Of a stretch of 64,000 bases of DNA, positions 33,552-42,799 are shown one piece after another. Origin of the DNA: Thiodiazotropha sp040793985 (GTDB lineage: Bacteria > Pseudomonadota > Gammaproteobacteria > Chromatiales > Chromatiaceae); NCBI GenBank assembly GCA_040793985.1, contig JBFNJI010000015.1, forward strand, positions 121,597 through 185,596, given 5' to 3'. The notes beneath the pieces are model-generated. The model saw nothing but the letters and a program-made list of their open reading frames with translations. It was not told the DNA's origin and did no database searches. The position numbers were made by a program, and so were the translations under genes. Numbering within the stretch: the stretch's first letter is position 1; each line of letters opens with the position of its first letter.

Positions 33552-34013
33552 TTAACGTTGCAGCTCGATCAGGACATGGCGCTCGCCGGCGTGCAGAACC
33601 TCGAACACAGAGTGGTCTTCCCCCATGCGGACTATCAATTCCAGAAAATCGGGATCTTTTGCCTTGAAATCTATCCTTGTGCCGCTGATCCTGACAGCTT
33701 CAAGTAACAGGGGCTCGCGGTTGCCGGCGAAAGTGGACAGAAAACGCAGCTTGAATCGCTCATTGTCGCAATAAAAATCCCAATGATGAATCGCCGCGCC
33801 GGGATTCGCCTGACCGTAAATTCGGAAAGGTCCCCGTTGTATGAAATTGATGTCATAGGGGCGCGGTCCGATCGGGGTGGTCATGGCCTTGCCCTGCCAG
33901 GCGCCGTTTAGCCTGTCGAAAAACAGCCTGATTTCAGCACTCTGTTGGCATATCGCCCATGTCGTGGTGGGGATCAACGCAGCTATCAGTATCAACACAG
34001 GGCCTGTAGGCAT
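33552..34013 (-). CDS. Predicted secreted protein, unknown
   Basis: 153 residues with a signal peptide (GPVLILIAALIPTTTWA, cleavage before ICQQ). The mature part of about 135 residues is mostly predicted strand (WQGKAMTTPIGPRPYDINFIQRGPFRIYGQ, WDFYCDNERFKLRFLSTF, LLLEAVRISGTRIDFKAKD). It resembles a small beta-barrel or lipocalin-like fold, but no family is recognised. It is the first downstream neighbour of the papain-fold-like gene on the same strand, 100 bp away, so the two may be co-transcribed. Confidence 0.65.
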   Translation of the reverse strand: MPTGPVLILIAALIPTTTWAICQQSAEIRLFFDRLNGAWQGKAMTTPIGPRPYDINFIQRGPFRIYGQANPGAAIHHWDFYCDNERFKLRFLSTFAGNREPLLLEAVRISGTRIDFKAKDPDFLELIVRMGEDHSVFEVLHAGERHVLIELQR

Positions 34014-34113
34014 GGGAGCATTCCAGTGCAGGGCTTGGTGTCATCTAAATCCTCCAGATCCAACTCCGTGTCATCAACCAGACGGGTGCGCTTTGGCGGT
34101 GACTCAAACCGAT

Positions 34114-34656
34114 TTAGGTGACAATGAACCAGTTCCGGTAGTAGGTGCAGTTATGGTTGCCGCTCTTGAAAAGGGCGGCATTGGGGCTGGCGCTCAGCAG
34201 GCCGGTCTCGGGGTCACAGATTATCAGCCCCAAGGGTGCTTTCGGGTCGCAGCTGTTGAGCAGCACGAAGTGATCGTATTTGCCGCCTACGCGAACATTC
34301 GCGATCACTGGATTGCGGCTGCTGAAAGCTGGAAATGGCGGGCCGAATCCCGAGCGGATACCGGCATGTATCCCCATGGTCCTGAGCGTTTTAACCAGGT
34401 TGGTTGCAGCTGTTCCGCCCGCCGTCACTTTTGCCGCAGGCAGTACCTGAACCGCACCCGCACGAAAGGCCGTGCCTCGCTTGAAGGCACCGCCGGACTC
34501 CTGCGAGAGGCCGCTCATCGAGGCAATCGAGGGTTTCCCCTGGCCCTTGCGGTTCACCACCATCGCCGCACAGGCCATACCACAGGCATAACCACCGCGG
34601 GGATCGCGATTCTGCATCAGGATCTCATATCCCGATTTGTTGACCCACTCACCCAT
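34114..34656 (-). CDS. Papain-fold/C39-like cysteine peptidase-like protein
   Basis: 180 residues without a signal peptide. The pattern fits papain-like C39 or AvrRpt2-type folds: Gln15 before YACGMACAAMV, nucleophile candidate Cys25, His129 in GKYDHFVLLNS and Asp148 in LIICDPETG, with strand NPVIANVRVGG just before the His. A Gly/Ser-rich middle (SMSGLSQESGGAFKRG) separates the parts. Proteins like this occur as stand-alone peptidases, bacteriocin processors and secreted effectors. No ABC exporter or leader peptide is nearby. Two genes encoding secreted proteins flank it. The call rests on motif spacing, not on a recognised homologue. Confidence 0.55.
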   Translation of the reverse strand: MGEWVNKSGYEILMQNRDPRGGYACGMACAAMVVNRKGQGKPSIASMSGLSQESGGAFKRGTAFRAGAVQVLPAAKVTAGGTAATNLVKTLRTMGIHAGIRSGFGPPFPAFSSRNPVIANVRVGGKYDHFVLLNSCDPKAPLGLIICDPETGLLSASPNAALFKSGNHNCTYYRNWFIVT

Positions 34657-34939
34657 AACGTGCAGATTCCTTCTTTTTCACTAGGGAAGGTTGAGTATAG
34701 ATCACCTTCGTTCTGCGGGTTGTCTATATATTCGCCTGACCTGAATTAATTCTCAGGATAATACAACGCAATCAATCCAACTGCCCGCCAGAAGGAAAAT
34801 GTAGCACAGGTAAAGCAAGGGCAGGCTTGGGATATGTCCTCCATGGAAGCTGATGACAAGAGCGAGTGATATTCACGCCACAGCCTGCCCTCTATCGTGC
34901 TCGTTTTATATTGGACAGACCGCCGCTGATCCCAATCAG
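34657..34939. other. Gene-free interval
   Basis: About 280 bp of AT-richer DNA with no supported reading frame, terminator or repeat recognised. It presumably holds the promoter of the papain-fold-like gene. Confidence 0.3.
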
Positions 34940-35527
34940 TCAGTTTTTCCTATGAATGACAGATTCGATCTCATGGAAGCGGGCCCCCACCACAGACAGG
35001 TCTGATTGGTCGTAGCACATCCGTGCACACACCTCCTCCAACTGTTTGCCATACCGCTCACGCAATTTTGGATCGTTGTTCTTGTTGGCCAGGAATTCAA
35101 AAAGATTGGTATCTCGGCTAAGCGCTGGTGCCGCATCTGAGTTGGGCATCGGCATCGATGCCACGAGAACAACCCAGCGAGCACTGGATACAACGCCAAA
35201 AACGCGATCAACGACGAGGGACCATGTTTCGGCAGTGTCGAATCCCGCCTGTTTAACCAACTCTTCGAGGGCAGGGTACTCGGGCCACTTCTTGAGTTCG
35301 CTGACCATCTGACGCATATAATTGCCATCGAGCTGTGCCTTGGCCAGTCTCTTTGACAGCGCTTCGTCTTTTTTTATCTTGGCTTTTATCAGGTCTAGTA
35401 AGTCAGTCGTTATTGGAATGCTGTTTAGAAATCTGTCTATCTCGTTGTCGGTTATAGCGGATGAGTTTGCCGGCAGTGATAAGACAAGACAAATGGCTGC
35501 AAAAAAGTGAGTCATATAGTGTTTCAT
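34940..35527 (-). CDS. Predicted secreted protein, unknown
   Basis: 195 residues from MKHYMTHFFAAICLVLSLPANSSA, which is a clear signal peptide; the frame extends further upstream without support. The mature protein is mainly helical (ITDNEIDRFLNSIPITTDLLDLIKAKIKKDEALSKRLAKAQ; MVSELKKWPEYPALEELVKQAGF) and ends with two cysteines (ARMCYDQ and an earlier EEVCARM). No family is recognised. It ends about 280 bp upstream of the papain-fold-like gene on the same strand. Confidence 0.65.
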   Translation of the reverse strand: MKHYMTHFFAAICLVLSLPANSSAITDNEIDRFLNSIPITTDLLDLIKAKIKKDEALSKRLAKAQLDGNYMRQMVSELKKWPEYPALEELVKQAGFDTAETWSLVVDRVFGVVSSARWVVLVASMPMPNSDAAPALSRDTNLFEFLANKNNDPKLRERYGKQLEEVCARMCYDQSDLSVVGARFHEIESVIHRKN

Positions 35528-35723
35528 AAGGATTATTCCATTATTGATACTGTCCTGGGTAGAGTGTCGCACTCTAACACGTGCCAGCATCGATTGATCG
35601 GGTCGTTTGGCTAAAATGAGATCTTGCGTAGCGCGAGTCTGGGCTGCCGAGCACTCGTACGGGAACTTAAACACGACTTTCCTGTCGCTGTCGTCGATGT
35701 GGACAGCATCGACGCTTGTCTGA

Positions 35724-36788
35724 TCAGGTTGTCAGGTGCAGCTCCGAGAGTACTTCGATCAAACCAGCGTTCTGCTGTGGGGTGCCAACGGTGATGCGTA
35801 GATGGCCATCGATTCTCGGCTGCTGAAAGTGGCGAATAAGGACGCCCTGTTCACGCAGTTTTAAGGCGATCTCCGCTGCGTCCCGCTGGGGGTGGCGGAC
35901 GAAAAGGAAGTTGGCGGAGGAGGGCAGCACATCGAATCCAAGGCGTTGCAGATCCGCGCTCAGTTGTTCCCTCGATTCAATGATATGACGGCAACTCTGC
36001 CTGAAATAGTCCTCATCCCGGAAGGATGCCGTGGCGGCTACCGCAGCGATGCGATCGACCGGGTAGGAGTTGAAGCTGTCCTTGACCCGTACAAGCCCCT
36101 CGATCAGCTCCTCTCTACCCATGGCTAGGCCGATCCTCAGGCCGGCCAGGGCGCGTGACTTGGAGAGTGTCTGGGTCACCAGAAGATTGGCATAGCGATC
36201 CACCAGGGTCACCGCACTGTCGCCGCCGAAATCGATATAGGCCTCATCGATCACCACCACGGAGTCCCGGTTGTGCTGGAGCAGCCACTCGATTCGCTCC
36301 AGGGAGAGGAGGCGGCCGGTGGGCGCATTCGGATTGGGGAAGATGATTCCGCCATTGGCCCGGGTATAGGGTTCGAGATCGATGTTGAATCCAGCGTCGA
36401 GGGGAATCGTCTTGAACTCGATACCGTAGAGCCGGCAGTAGACCGGATAGAAGCTGTAGGTGATATCGGGGAACAGCAGCGGTTGGGATTGTTGGAAGAA
36501 GGCGAAGAAGGCGTGCGCGAGGACCTCGTCGGAGCCGTTGCCGATAAAGACCTGATCAGCGGTAAGGCCGTAGTAGTCTGCCACCGTCTTGCGCAGGGTC
36601 AGGGACGCGGGATCGGGATAGAGCCGCAGGTCTGTGTTGGCAGCTTGGTTGATGGCCTCGATCACCCGTGGCGAGGGGCCGTAGGGATTTTCATTGGTAT
36701 TGAGCTTGATCAGGTTGTCGATGCGCGGCTGCTCCCCGGGGACATAGGGAGAGAGTTGATTGACAACGGGACTCCAGTAGCGGCTCAT
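35724..36788 (-). CDS. hisC: Histidinol-phosphate aminotransferase
   Basis: 354 residues from MSRYWSPVVNQLSPYVPGEQP; an upstream in-frame extension has no conserved content. It converts imidazole-acetol phosphate to histidinol phosphate with glutamate. Signatures are IKLNTNENPYGPSPRV, VFIGNGSDEVLAHAFFAF, GGIIFPNPNAPTG, VVIDEAYIDFGG and the PLP-lysine region TLSKSRALAGLRIGLAMG, with C-terminal LRITVGTPQQN. It is the last gene of murA-hisG-hisD-hisC on the minus strand, 70 bp after hisD. Confidence 0.96.
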   Translation of the reverse strand: MSRYWSPVVNQLSPYVPGEQPRIDNLIKLNTNENPYGPSPRVIEAINQAANTDLRLYPDPASLTLRKTVADYYGLTADQVFIGNGSDEVLAHAFFAFFQQSQPLLFPDITYSFYPVYCRLYGIEFKTIPLDAGFNIDLEPYTRANGGIIFPNPNAPTGRLLSLERIEWLLQHNRDSVVVIDEAYIDFGGDSAVTLVDRYANLLVTQTLSKSRALAGLRIGLAMGREELIEGLVRVKDSFNSYPVDRIAAVAATASFRDEDYFRQSCRHIIESREQLSADLQRLGFDVLPSSANFLFVRHPQRDAAEIALKLREQGVLIRHFQQPRIDGHLRITVGTPQQNAGLIEVLSELHLTT

Positions 36789-36858
36789 CGTTAGAAGATC
36801 CTGATTTGAGACAAATAACTGTATCTGCGCAGCGGAGTGCCGGCAAGGCTGTCCCCGC

Positions 36859-38169
36859 CTACTCCCCGCTCTGTTTGAAACGGTACTCCGCCGAGCGTGC
36901 ATGGGCGGTAAGCCCCTCTCCCCGGGCCATCACGGATGAGGTCCTGGCCAGTCTGTCGGCACCCTCCGCAGAGGCCATGATCAGGCTGGATCGCTTCTGG
37001 AAGTCGTACACCCCCAGGGGCGAGGAGAAACGGGCGGTGCGGGAGGTCGGCAGGACGTGGTTTGGTCCGGCGCAGTAGTCACCCATCGCCTCGGCGGTAT
37101 ACCTGCCCATGAATATAGCCCCTGCATGGCGGATACGCGCGGCCATGGCCTGGGGATCGGCCACCGAGAGTTCAAGGTGCTCCGGTGCAATCTGGTTGGC
37201 GACCTCAACGGCCTCGTCCATGTCCCTGACGTGGATCATCGCCCCGCGGGCGCGCAGTGCCGTGGCAATGATCTCACGGCGCTCCATGGTCGGCAGCAGT
37301 TTGTCGATGCTGTGGCTCACCTGTTCCAGGTAGGTCGCGTCCGGACAGAGCAGGATCGATTGGGCGTCTTCATCGTGCTCCGCCTGGGAGAAGAGATCCA
37401 TGGCGATCCAATCGGAATCGGTCTCGCCGTCACAGATAACCAGGATCTCCGATGGCCCCGCCACCATGTCGATGCCGACCTGTCCGAATACCGCACGCTT
37501 CGCGGTGGCGACATAGATGTTGCCCGGACCGACGATCTTGTCCACCGGGGGGATGCTTTGGGTCCCGTAAGCCAGGGCTGCCACCGCCTGGGCACCGCCG
37601 ACGGCGAACACCCGGTCGACTGCGGAGACATGGGCGGCCGCCAGCACCAGCTCATTGAGTTCACCCCCGGGCGTCGGCACCACCATGATCAACTCGGCGA
37701 CGCCGGCGACCTTGGCGGGGATGGCGTTCATCAGGACCGATGAGGGGTAGGCGGCCTTGCCGCCGGGCACATAGAGGCCGACCCTGTCCAGCGGAGTCAC
37801 CTGCTGGCCCAGCAGGGTGCCGTCGGCTTCGGTGTAGGACCAGGAGTCCATGATCTGATGCTCGGCATAGGCACGGATCCGGTCGGCGGAGAGCTGAAGC
37901 GCCTCGCGCTGTTGCTGCGGGATAGCGTCCCAGGCCTGCTGCAGTCGCTGCAGGGGAATCTCCAGGTCACTGGCCTCTGTCGCCTGCCAGCGATCGAAGC
38001 GACTGGTGAACTCGACCAGGGCACTGTCACCCTCGCCGCGGATCGCCCCTATGATCTGGTTGACGGTGTCGTTGACACCGGTGTCGGAGACCGATTCCCA
38101 GGCAAGCAGGGCATCGAGCTGTCGCTGGAAGTCTGGATCTTTGGTCGATAGTTTGCGTATTTCGCTCAT
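36859..38169 (-). CDS. hisD: Histidinol dehydrogenase
   Basis: 436 residues. It oxidises L-histidinol to histidine in two NAD-dependent steps, with zinc. Motifs are DRVGLYVPGGKAAYPSSVLMNAIPAKVAGV, GVDKIVGPGNIYVATAKRAVFG (as PVDKIVGPGN...), DMVAGPSEILVICD, DLFSQAEHDEDAQSIL (zinc-binding region), APEHLELSV and GDYCAGPNHVLPTSRTARF. It lies 23 bp downstream of hisG and 70 bp ahead of hisC in the same operon. Confidence 0.97.
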   Translation of the reverse strand: MSEIRKLSTKDPDFQRQLDALLAWESVSDTGVNDTVNQIIGAIRGEGDSALVEFTSRFDRWQATEASDLEIPLQRLQQAWDAIPQQQREALQLSADRIRAYAEHQIMDSWSYTEADGTLLGQQVTPLDRVGLYVPGGKAAYPSSVLMNAIPAKVAGVAELIMVVPTPGGELNELVLAAAHVSAVDRVFAVGGAQAVAALAYGTQSIPPVDKIVGPGNIYVATAKRAVFGQVGIDMVAGPSEILVICDGETDSDWIAMDLFSQAEHDEDAQSILLCPDATYLEQVSHSIDKLLPTMERREIIATALRARGAMIHVRDMDEAVEVANQIAPEHLELSVADPQAMAARIRHAGAIFMGRYTAEAMGDYCAGPNHVLPTSRTARFSSPLGVYDFQKRSSLIMASAEGADRLARTSSVMARGEGLTAHARSAEYRFKQSGE

Positions 38170-38192
38170 GCTGGCATCACTCGCGGATCTGT

Positions 38193-38840
38193 TCAGGTTG
38201 CGGGCAGCGAGACCGCCTCGCGAAAGGCCTCGATAAGCTCCATGACCGGGCTGTGTTTCATTTTCCAGGAGGCCTTGTTGACCACCAGTCTGGAGCTGAT
38301 GTCGGCGATGTGTTCGAGGGGGACCAGTCCATTGGCCTTCAGGGTGTTGCCACTCTCCACCAGATCGACAATCAGATCTGAGAGGCCGACGATGGGCGCC
38401 AGCTCCATGGAGCCATAGAGTTTGATGATCTCGACCTGTTCACCCTTGGTGGCGAAAAAGCGTTGTGCGCTTTTCACATACTTGGTGGCGACCCGGAGTC
38501 GTTCGTTGTTTTGTTTCGTATCGGGATAGCCCGCCGTCATCATGCGGCATTGCGCAATCCGCAGATCGAGGGGCTCATACATCCCTTCACCACCATGTTC
38601 CATCAACACATCCTTGCCGGCGATACCCAGGTCGGCGGCGCCATATTCAACATAGGTGGGTACGTCTGTGGCGCGGATGATGACCAGCTTAACCTGCTCA
38701 TGGTTGGTGTCGAGAATCAGCTTGCGGCTGCTGTCGGGATCGTCCGCGGGCTCGATACCAGCGTAGGCCAGCAGCGGCAGACTCTGTTTGAAGATGCGCC
38801 CTTTCGACAGCGCGATGGTAATGGGTAGATCAAATTTCAT
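38193..38840 (-). CDS. hisG: ATP phosphoribosyltransferase, short form
   Basis: 215 residues, the HisG-S form without the C-terminal regulatory domain. It makes phosphoribosyl-ATP, the first histidine-specific step. Motifs are ITIALSKGRIFKQSLPLLA, VPTYVEYGAADLGIAGKDVL and the PRPP loop LYGSMELAPIVGLSDLIVDLVESGNTLKANGL. Short HisG needs the HisZ partner for activity and histidine feedback (family knowledge); hisZ is not in this window. It stands between murA and hisD. Confidence 0.95.
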   Translation of the reverse strand: MKFDLPITIALSKGRIFKQSLPLLAYAGIEPADDPDSSRKLILDTNHEQVKLVIIRATDVPTYVEYGAADLGIAGKDVLMEHGGEGMYEPLDLRIAQCRMMTAGYPDTKQNNERLRVATKYVKSAQRFFATKGEQVEIIKLYGSMELAPIVGLSDLIVDLVESGNTLKANGLVPLEHIADISSRLVVNKASWKMKHSPVMELIEAFREAVSLPAT

Positions 38841-38964
38841 GGCTTGGTTTGTGTTTCGCCCGGTTTTTGGAGCTGGAAGGATATCTGAACTGGCGCCCAG
38901 CGGCCAGCTATGGCCCGATCCGGCTGAGACTCCGGCGGTTTTACCATCCCCCGCTGCGGCTGGC

Positions 38965-40224
38965 TCAGCTGGGGAGGCGTCTGATCTCCCCGCCCAGGCC
39001 GGCCAGTTTCTCCTCGATGTTCTGGTAGCCGCGATCGATGTGGTAGATACGGTCCACCAGTGTCTCTCCGTCAGCCACCAGCCCCGCCAGGACCAGGCTG
39101 GCCGATGCGCGCAGATCGGTGGCCATCACCGGCGCCCCGGTCAGGGTATTGGCGCCGGTACAGATCGCGGTGTTGCCCTCGAGCTTGATCTGCGCCCCCA
39201 TGCGCTGCAGTTCGTGGACATGCATGAAGCGGTTTTCAAAGATGGTTTCGGTGACTATGCCGACACCCTCGGCGACCGAGTTGAGGGCGGTGAATTGGGC
39301 CTGCATATCGGTGGGAAATGCCGGGTAGGGGGCGGTGTAGACATCAACTGCCTGGGGCCTTCTGCCCTGCATGTCGAGGCTGATCCAATCCTCCCCGGTT
39401 TCGATTATCGCCCCTGCCTCGCGCAGTTTCTGGAGTACCGAGTCGACCAGTTCCGGTCGGGTGTCGCGCACCTTGATACTGCCCTGGGTTATCGCCGCGG
39501 CCACCAGGAAGGTTCCGGTTTCGATGCGGTCGGGCAGGACGTTGTACTCCGTCCCCTTAAGGCTCTCCACACCCTGTATGGTGATGTTGGGCGTGCCTGC
39601 GCCGCTGATTTTAGCGCCCATGCTGTTCAGGCACTCCGCCAGGTCGACAACCTCGGGTTCCCGGGCGGCGTTTTCGATCAGGCTCGTTCCCTTGGCGAGG
39701 GCTGCGGCCATCATCAGGTTCTCCGTGCCGGTTACCGTCACCATGTCCATCACGATCCTTGCCCCATGCAGGCGCTTGCAGCGGGAGCGGATATAGCCGT
39801 TCTCCACGTCGATATTTGCCCCCATGGCACGCAGACCTTCGATATGCAGGTTGACCGGACGTGAGCCGATGGCGCAGCCCCCGGGGAGGGAGACATCGGC
39901 CTGACCGAATCGTGCCAGCAACGGGCCCAGCACCAGGATCGAGGCGCGCATGGTCTTCACCAATTCATAAGGAGCGCTGAATTTGTTGATGGTGTTGGAG
40001 TCGATCTCTATGCCCATCTTCTCGTCCACCATCAGAGAAACGCCCATGCCGCCGAGGAGCTCCATGGTGGTGGTGATATCGTGCAGATGGGGAACATTGC
40101 CGACGCGCATGGGGCCGTCTGAGAGCAGGGTGGCGGCCAGAATCGGCAAAGCGGCGTTTTTGGCGCCGGCGATACGAACTTCGCCAGACAGCGGGGCGCC
40201 TCCCCGTATGATCAGCTTATCCAT
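38965..40224 (-). CDS. murA: UDP-N-acetylglucosamine 1-carboxyvinyltransferase MurA
   Basis: 419 residues, normal length. It transfers enolpyruvate from PEP to UDP-GlcNAc, committing it to peptidoglycan. Signatures are the opening GGAPLSGEVRIAGAKNAALPILAATLL, the fosfomycin-target Cys loop LPGGCAIGSRPVNLHI, and GTSLIENAAREPEVVDLAECLNSMGA. The Cys is present, so the enzyme should be fosfomycin-sensitive in principle. It is the first gene of the murA-hisGDC run, a common gammaproteobacterial order; the bolA-like gene often upstream is absent here. Confidence 0.97.
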   Translation of the reverse strand: MDKLIIRGGAPLSGEVRIAGAKNAALPILAATLLSDGPMRVGNVPHLHDITTTMELLGGMGVSLMVDEKMGIEIDSNTINKFSAPYELVKTMRASILVLGPLLARFGQADVSLPGGCAIGSRPVNLHIEGLRAMGANIDVENGYIRSRCKRLHGARIVMDMVTVTGTENLMMAAALAKGTSLIENAAREPEVVDLAECLNSMGAKISGAGTPNITIQGVESLKGTEYNVLPDRIETGTFLVAAAITQGSIKVRDTRPELVDSVLQKLREAGAIIETGEDWISLDMQGRRPQAVDVYTAPYPAFPTDMQAQFTALNSVAEGVGIVTETIFENRFMHVHELQRMGAQIKLEGNTAICTGANTLTGAPVMATDLRASASLVLAGLVADGETLVDRIYHIDRGYQNIEEKLAGLGGEIRRLPS

Positions 40225-40417
40225 GGTGTTCCTGGTTCACTGCACGAGCGATTTTGTTGAGTGACGGGGCCGATTCGATCAACGTTAAAGGGCCCGCAAA
40301 TAAAAAAGACGAAAAATGATAACGAAATCTGGATAAAAACGGGAGTTTTTAAATGAATCTGTCCGATAAATCGAAGATTGCAGGGCGAAGTAACGGGCTA
40401 AAGGGGCAGCTGGCGGC

Positions 40418-41491
40418 TCAATGTCCGCCTATGGCCTGGTCGATATAGTTCTTGATCGCGGCCTGGCCGATATCATCGATACCGGTGAACTCCATCCGGC
40501 TCAACCAGCCGTCACGGTGTTGTTCGCAGTCGAGGATCTTGGCGTAGATATGGCTGCTCTGAGCGCTCATCATCGAGGCATAGAGGGTGATACGGATATC
40601 GGAGAGGATCTCGAGCTCGATCGGGAGATCGGCCTGCAGTCCGTTGTAGCTGAGGTCTACGGCGCGCCCGGAATAGCTCTCATCGGACACGACCTTGCCA
40701 TGCAGCGGATGGAAGGCGATGGGAAAGTCGACCTCGATGCGCGGGCTGCGACGTGACTCGACCCGGGGGACCTCGAGATGGCGCGGTCGCCTGGTCGAGA
40801 GCAGTTCATAGAGCGACACCGGTACCTGCTTTCCTTTCACCAATACGTGGTTTGGTGGGGATGTCTCTATGTAGGCGCTGGCGAGCTCGCGGGAGTGTTC
40901 ACTCAAGAGGATCTGTCCGCGCAGACTGTAGGCCTCGATGCGCGAAGCTAGATTGACCTCGTCCCCAATGACCGTGTACTCGTGATGAAGCTCCGAACCC
41001 AGATGTCCCGCGACCACATCGCCGCTGTTGATGCCTATGCCCATGAAGAGCCGTGGGTAGCCATGCTTGCTGTTCTCGGTGTTGATTTCAAGCATGGCCC
41101 GCTGCATTTCAACCGCACAGGCAATGGCACGCTCCAGGTCATCATCCTTCTGCTCGGTGAGACCGAACAGGGCCATGATCGAGTCACCCATGAACTTGTC
41201 GATGCTGCCGCCAAAGCGAAAAATGATTTCGCACATCCTGGAGAAGTAGTAGTTGAGGATATTGATTATGATATCGGGCGGGTAGCGCTCGGCAATTGTG
41301 GTGAAACCACGCAGGTCGGAAAGCAGGATTGTGACCTGCTTGTATTGCGGCTTGTTGCCATCCTCAGGGGTTTCATCCAGTGACTTGATCAACGCCTGGT
41401 GGAGACGGCTTCTCTCTGTCGGCGAAAGCCGACCGCTAAGTGTCTTGCCGACGGTATCGATAATCCTTTCGATCTCTTCGGCGTGTTTCAT
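40418..41491 (-). CDS. Class III adenylate/guanylate cyclase fused to a PilZ domain
   Basis: 357 residues, no TM. A short helical N-terminus leads to a class III cyclase domain (about 50-235). Metal-binding Asp59 lies in LLSDLRGFTTIAERY and Asp103 in DKFMGDSIMALFG, with purine-selecting Lys99. Thr173 in EYTVIGDEVNLASR, where many cyclases have Asp, is the class IIIb mark associated with bicarbonate response. The transition-state pair Asn180/Arg184 is intact. A PilZ domain follows (about 245-355) with RRSPR (247-251) and DLSYNG (279-284), both c-di-GMP-binding motifs. It should make cAMP under c-di-GMP control (inference). It lies between the degS-like gene and murA. Confidence 0.88.
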   Translation of the reverse strand: MKHAEEIERIIDTVGKTLSGRLSPTERSRLHQALIKSLDETPEDGNKPQYKQVTILLSDLRGFTTIAERYPPDIIINILNYYFSRMCEIIFRFGGSIDKFMGDSIMALFGLTEQKDDDLERAIACAVEMQRAMLEINTENSKHGYPRLFMGIGINSGDVVAGHLGSELHHEYTVIGDEVNLASRIEAYSLRGQILLSEHSRELASAYIETSPPNHVLVKGKQVPVSLYELLSTRRPRHLEVPRVESRRSPRIEVDFPIAFHPLHGKVVSDESYSGRAVDLSYNGLQADLPIELEILSDIRITLYASMMSAQSSHIYAKILDCEQHRDGWLSRMEFTGIDDIGQAAIKNYIDQAIGGH

Positions 41492-41590
41492 TGCATGCGC
41501 TCCTCTGGGCCTTGTGCTCTATATGGTTGGTGTCAACAGGCCCTAGCTTCAGTATAGGACGCAGATATGGGATGCGTTATCGGTCGAGAA

Positions 41591-42748
41591 TTACTCTGCA
41601 GCCGGTCGTTCCCCGGAGACAGTCTCAAGCTGAATCTCCTCCTTGCCCCGCCAGCCACCGATGGTGAGGTGGGTGCCAGGGGGCTGACCGGCAATCAGTT
41701 GCACCAGCTGCTGGGAGTTGTCGATCGTGGTGCTGTTGACCCGGGTGATGACATCGCCCGGTCTCAATCCCGCCCGGCTTGCCGGTCCGTCCTCCATGAC
41801 GCCGGTCACCAGGATCCCTTCGTTGTTGCGCAGGCTGAAGGCCTCCGCCAGCTTATCCGTTACATCCTGGCCCTGGATTCCAAGCCAGCCCCTGACCACA
41901 TGACCGCTGCTGATCAGTTGCTGCATGATACCCTCGGCCAGGTCGAAGGGGATGGCGAATCCGATCCCGTGGGAGCCGCCGGTCTTGGAGAAGATGGCGG
42001 TGTTGATGCCTATCAGCTCACCTCGGGCATTCACCAGGGCGCCGCCGGAATTGCCGGGGTTGATGGCCGCATCGGTCTGAATAAAGTTCTCGAAGGTATT
42101 GATCCCCAGGTGGGAGCGCCCCGTGGCACTGATGATACCCATGGTGACTGTCTGACCGACACCGAAGGGATTGCCAATGGCGAGCACCACGTCGCCCACC
42201 TTTTGCGAACCGGAACTGTCGATAGCAATCGGCTGCAGGACGGCATCGCTGTCGATCTTCAGGACAGCTAGGTCCGATTCCGCATCGCTGCCGACAATAC
42301 TGACACTCACGCTCTTGCCGCTTGCCAGCACCACCTTGATCTCATCCGCACCCTCGATGACGTGGTGGTTGGTCAGCAGGTAACCGTCCTTCGATACAAT
42401 TACTCCGGAGCCGAGACTGGTGTCGAGACGCCGGCGGGTCTGCTCCGGCAGCATGTTGCCGAATAGGTGCTGAAGCAGAGGATCGCGGAAGCGCAGAGAC
42501 TGGGATTCCGTGGTGATCTTGGCGGTAAAGATGTTGACCACTGACGGGGCTGCATTGGTCACCGCCTGCGCATAGGAGAAGGGACCGCTCTCCCGCGGCA
42601 GGTCTACCAGGGTTTTCGATACCTCGGGCTGTTTCCGCGCCGGCGCTTGCTCGATCTGTTGCGGGAGCATGAAAAGCACCACGAAGGCCCCCGCCAATCC
42701 GGCGGTCAAGGCGGTGAGTAGCAGTGAAAGCAGTTTTCGCATTTGCAT
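41591..42748 (-). CDS. DegS/AlgW-like periplasmic trypsin-like protease with one PDZ domain
   Basis: 385 residues. An N-terminal membrane anchor (LLSLLLTALTAGLAGAFVVLFML) is followed by a trypsin-like domain with the full triad: His in LLTNHHVIEGA, Asp in DAESDLAVLKI, Ser in NPGNSGGALVNARG. A single PDZ domain follows (about 285-375; GWLGIQGQDVT, GPASRAGLRPGDVITRVN). One PDZ plus an uncleaved anchor is the DegS/AlgW arrangement, which cleaves the anti-sigma factor RseA/MucA in envelope stress; DegP/DegQ have two PDZ domains. No rseA or rpoE genes are near. Confidence 0.92.
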   Translation of the reverse strand: MQMRKLLSLLLTALTAGLAGAFVVLFMLPQQIEQAPARKQPEVSKTLVDLPRESGPFSYAQAVTNAAPSVVNIFTAKITTESQSLRFRDPLLQHLFGNMLPEQTRRRLDTSLGSGVIVSKDGYLLTNHHVIEGADEIKVVLASGKSVSVSIVGSDAESDLAVLKIDSDAVLQPIAIDSSGSQKVGDVVLAIGNPFGVGQTVTMGIISATGRSHLGINTFENFIQTDAAINPGNSGGALVNARGELIGINTAIFSKTGGSHGIGFAIPFDLAEGIMQQLISSGHVVRGWLGIQGQDVTDKLAEAFSLRNNEGILVTGVMEDGPASRAGLRPGDVITRVNSTTIDNSQQLVQLIAGQPPGTHLTIGGWRGKEEIQLETVSGERPAAE

Positions 42749-42799
42749 CGAATTGAGTAACCTAGGGCCTCTACAAGACTAAATTCTGGCAAACATAGC

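Noticed and set aside
33877..34749. A 290-codon plus-strand frame
   Set aside because: Runs antisense to the papain-fold-like gene and has no signal, domain or start context; the minus-strand frames have signal peptides or catalytic motifs.
38788..39864. A 358-codon plus-strand frame opposite murA
   Set aside because: Antisense shadow of murA, whose protein is complete and fully conserved.
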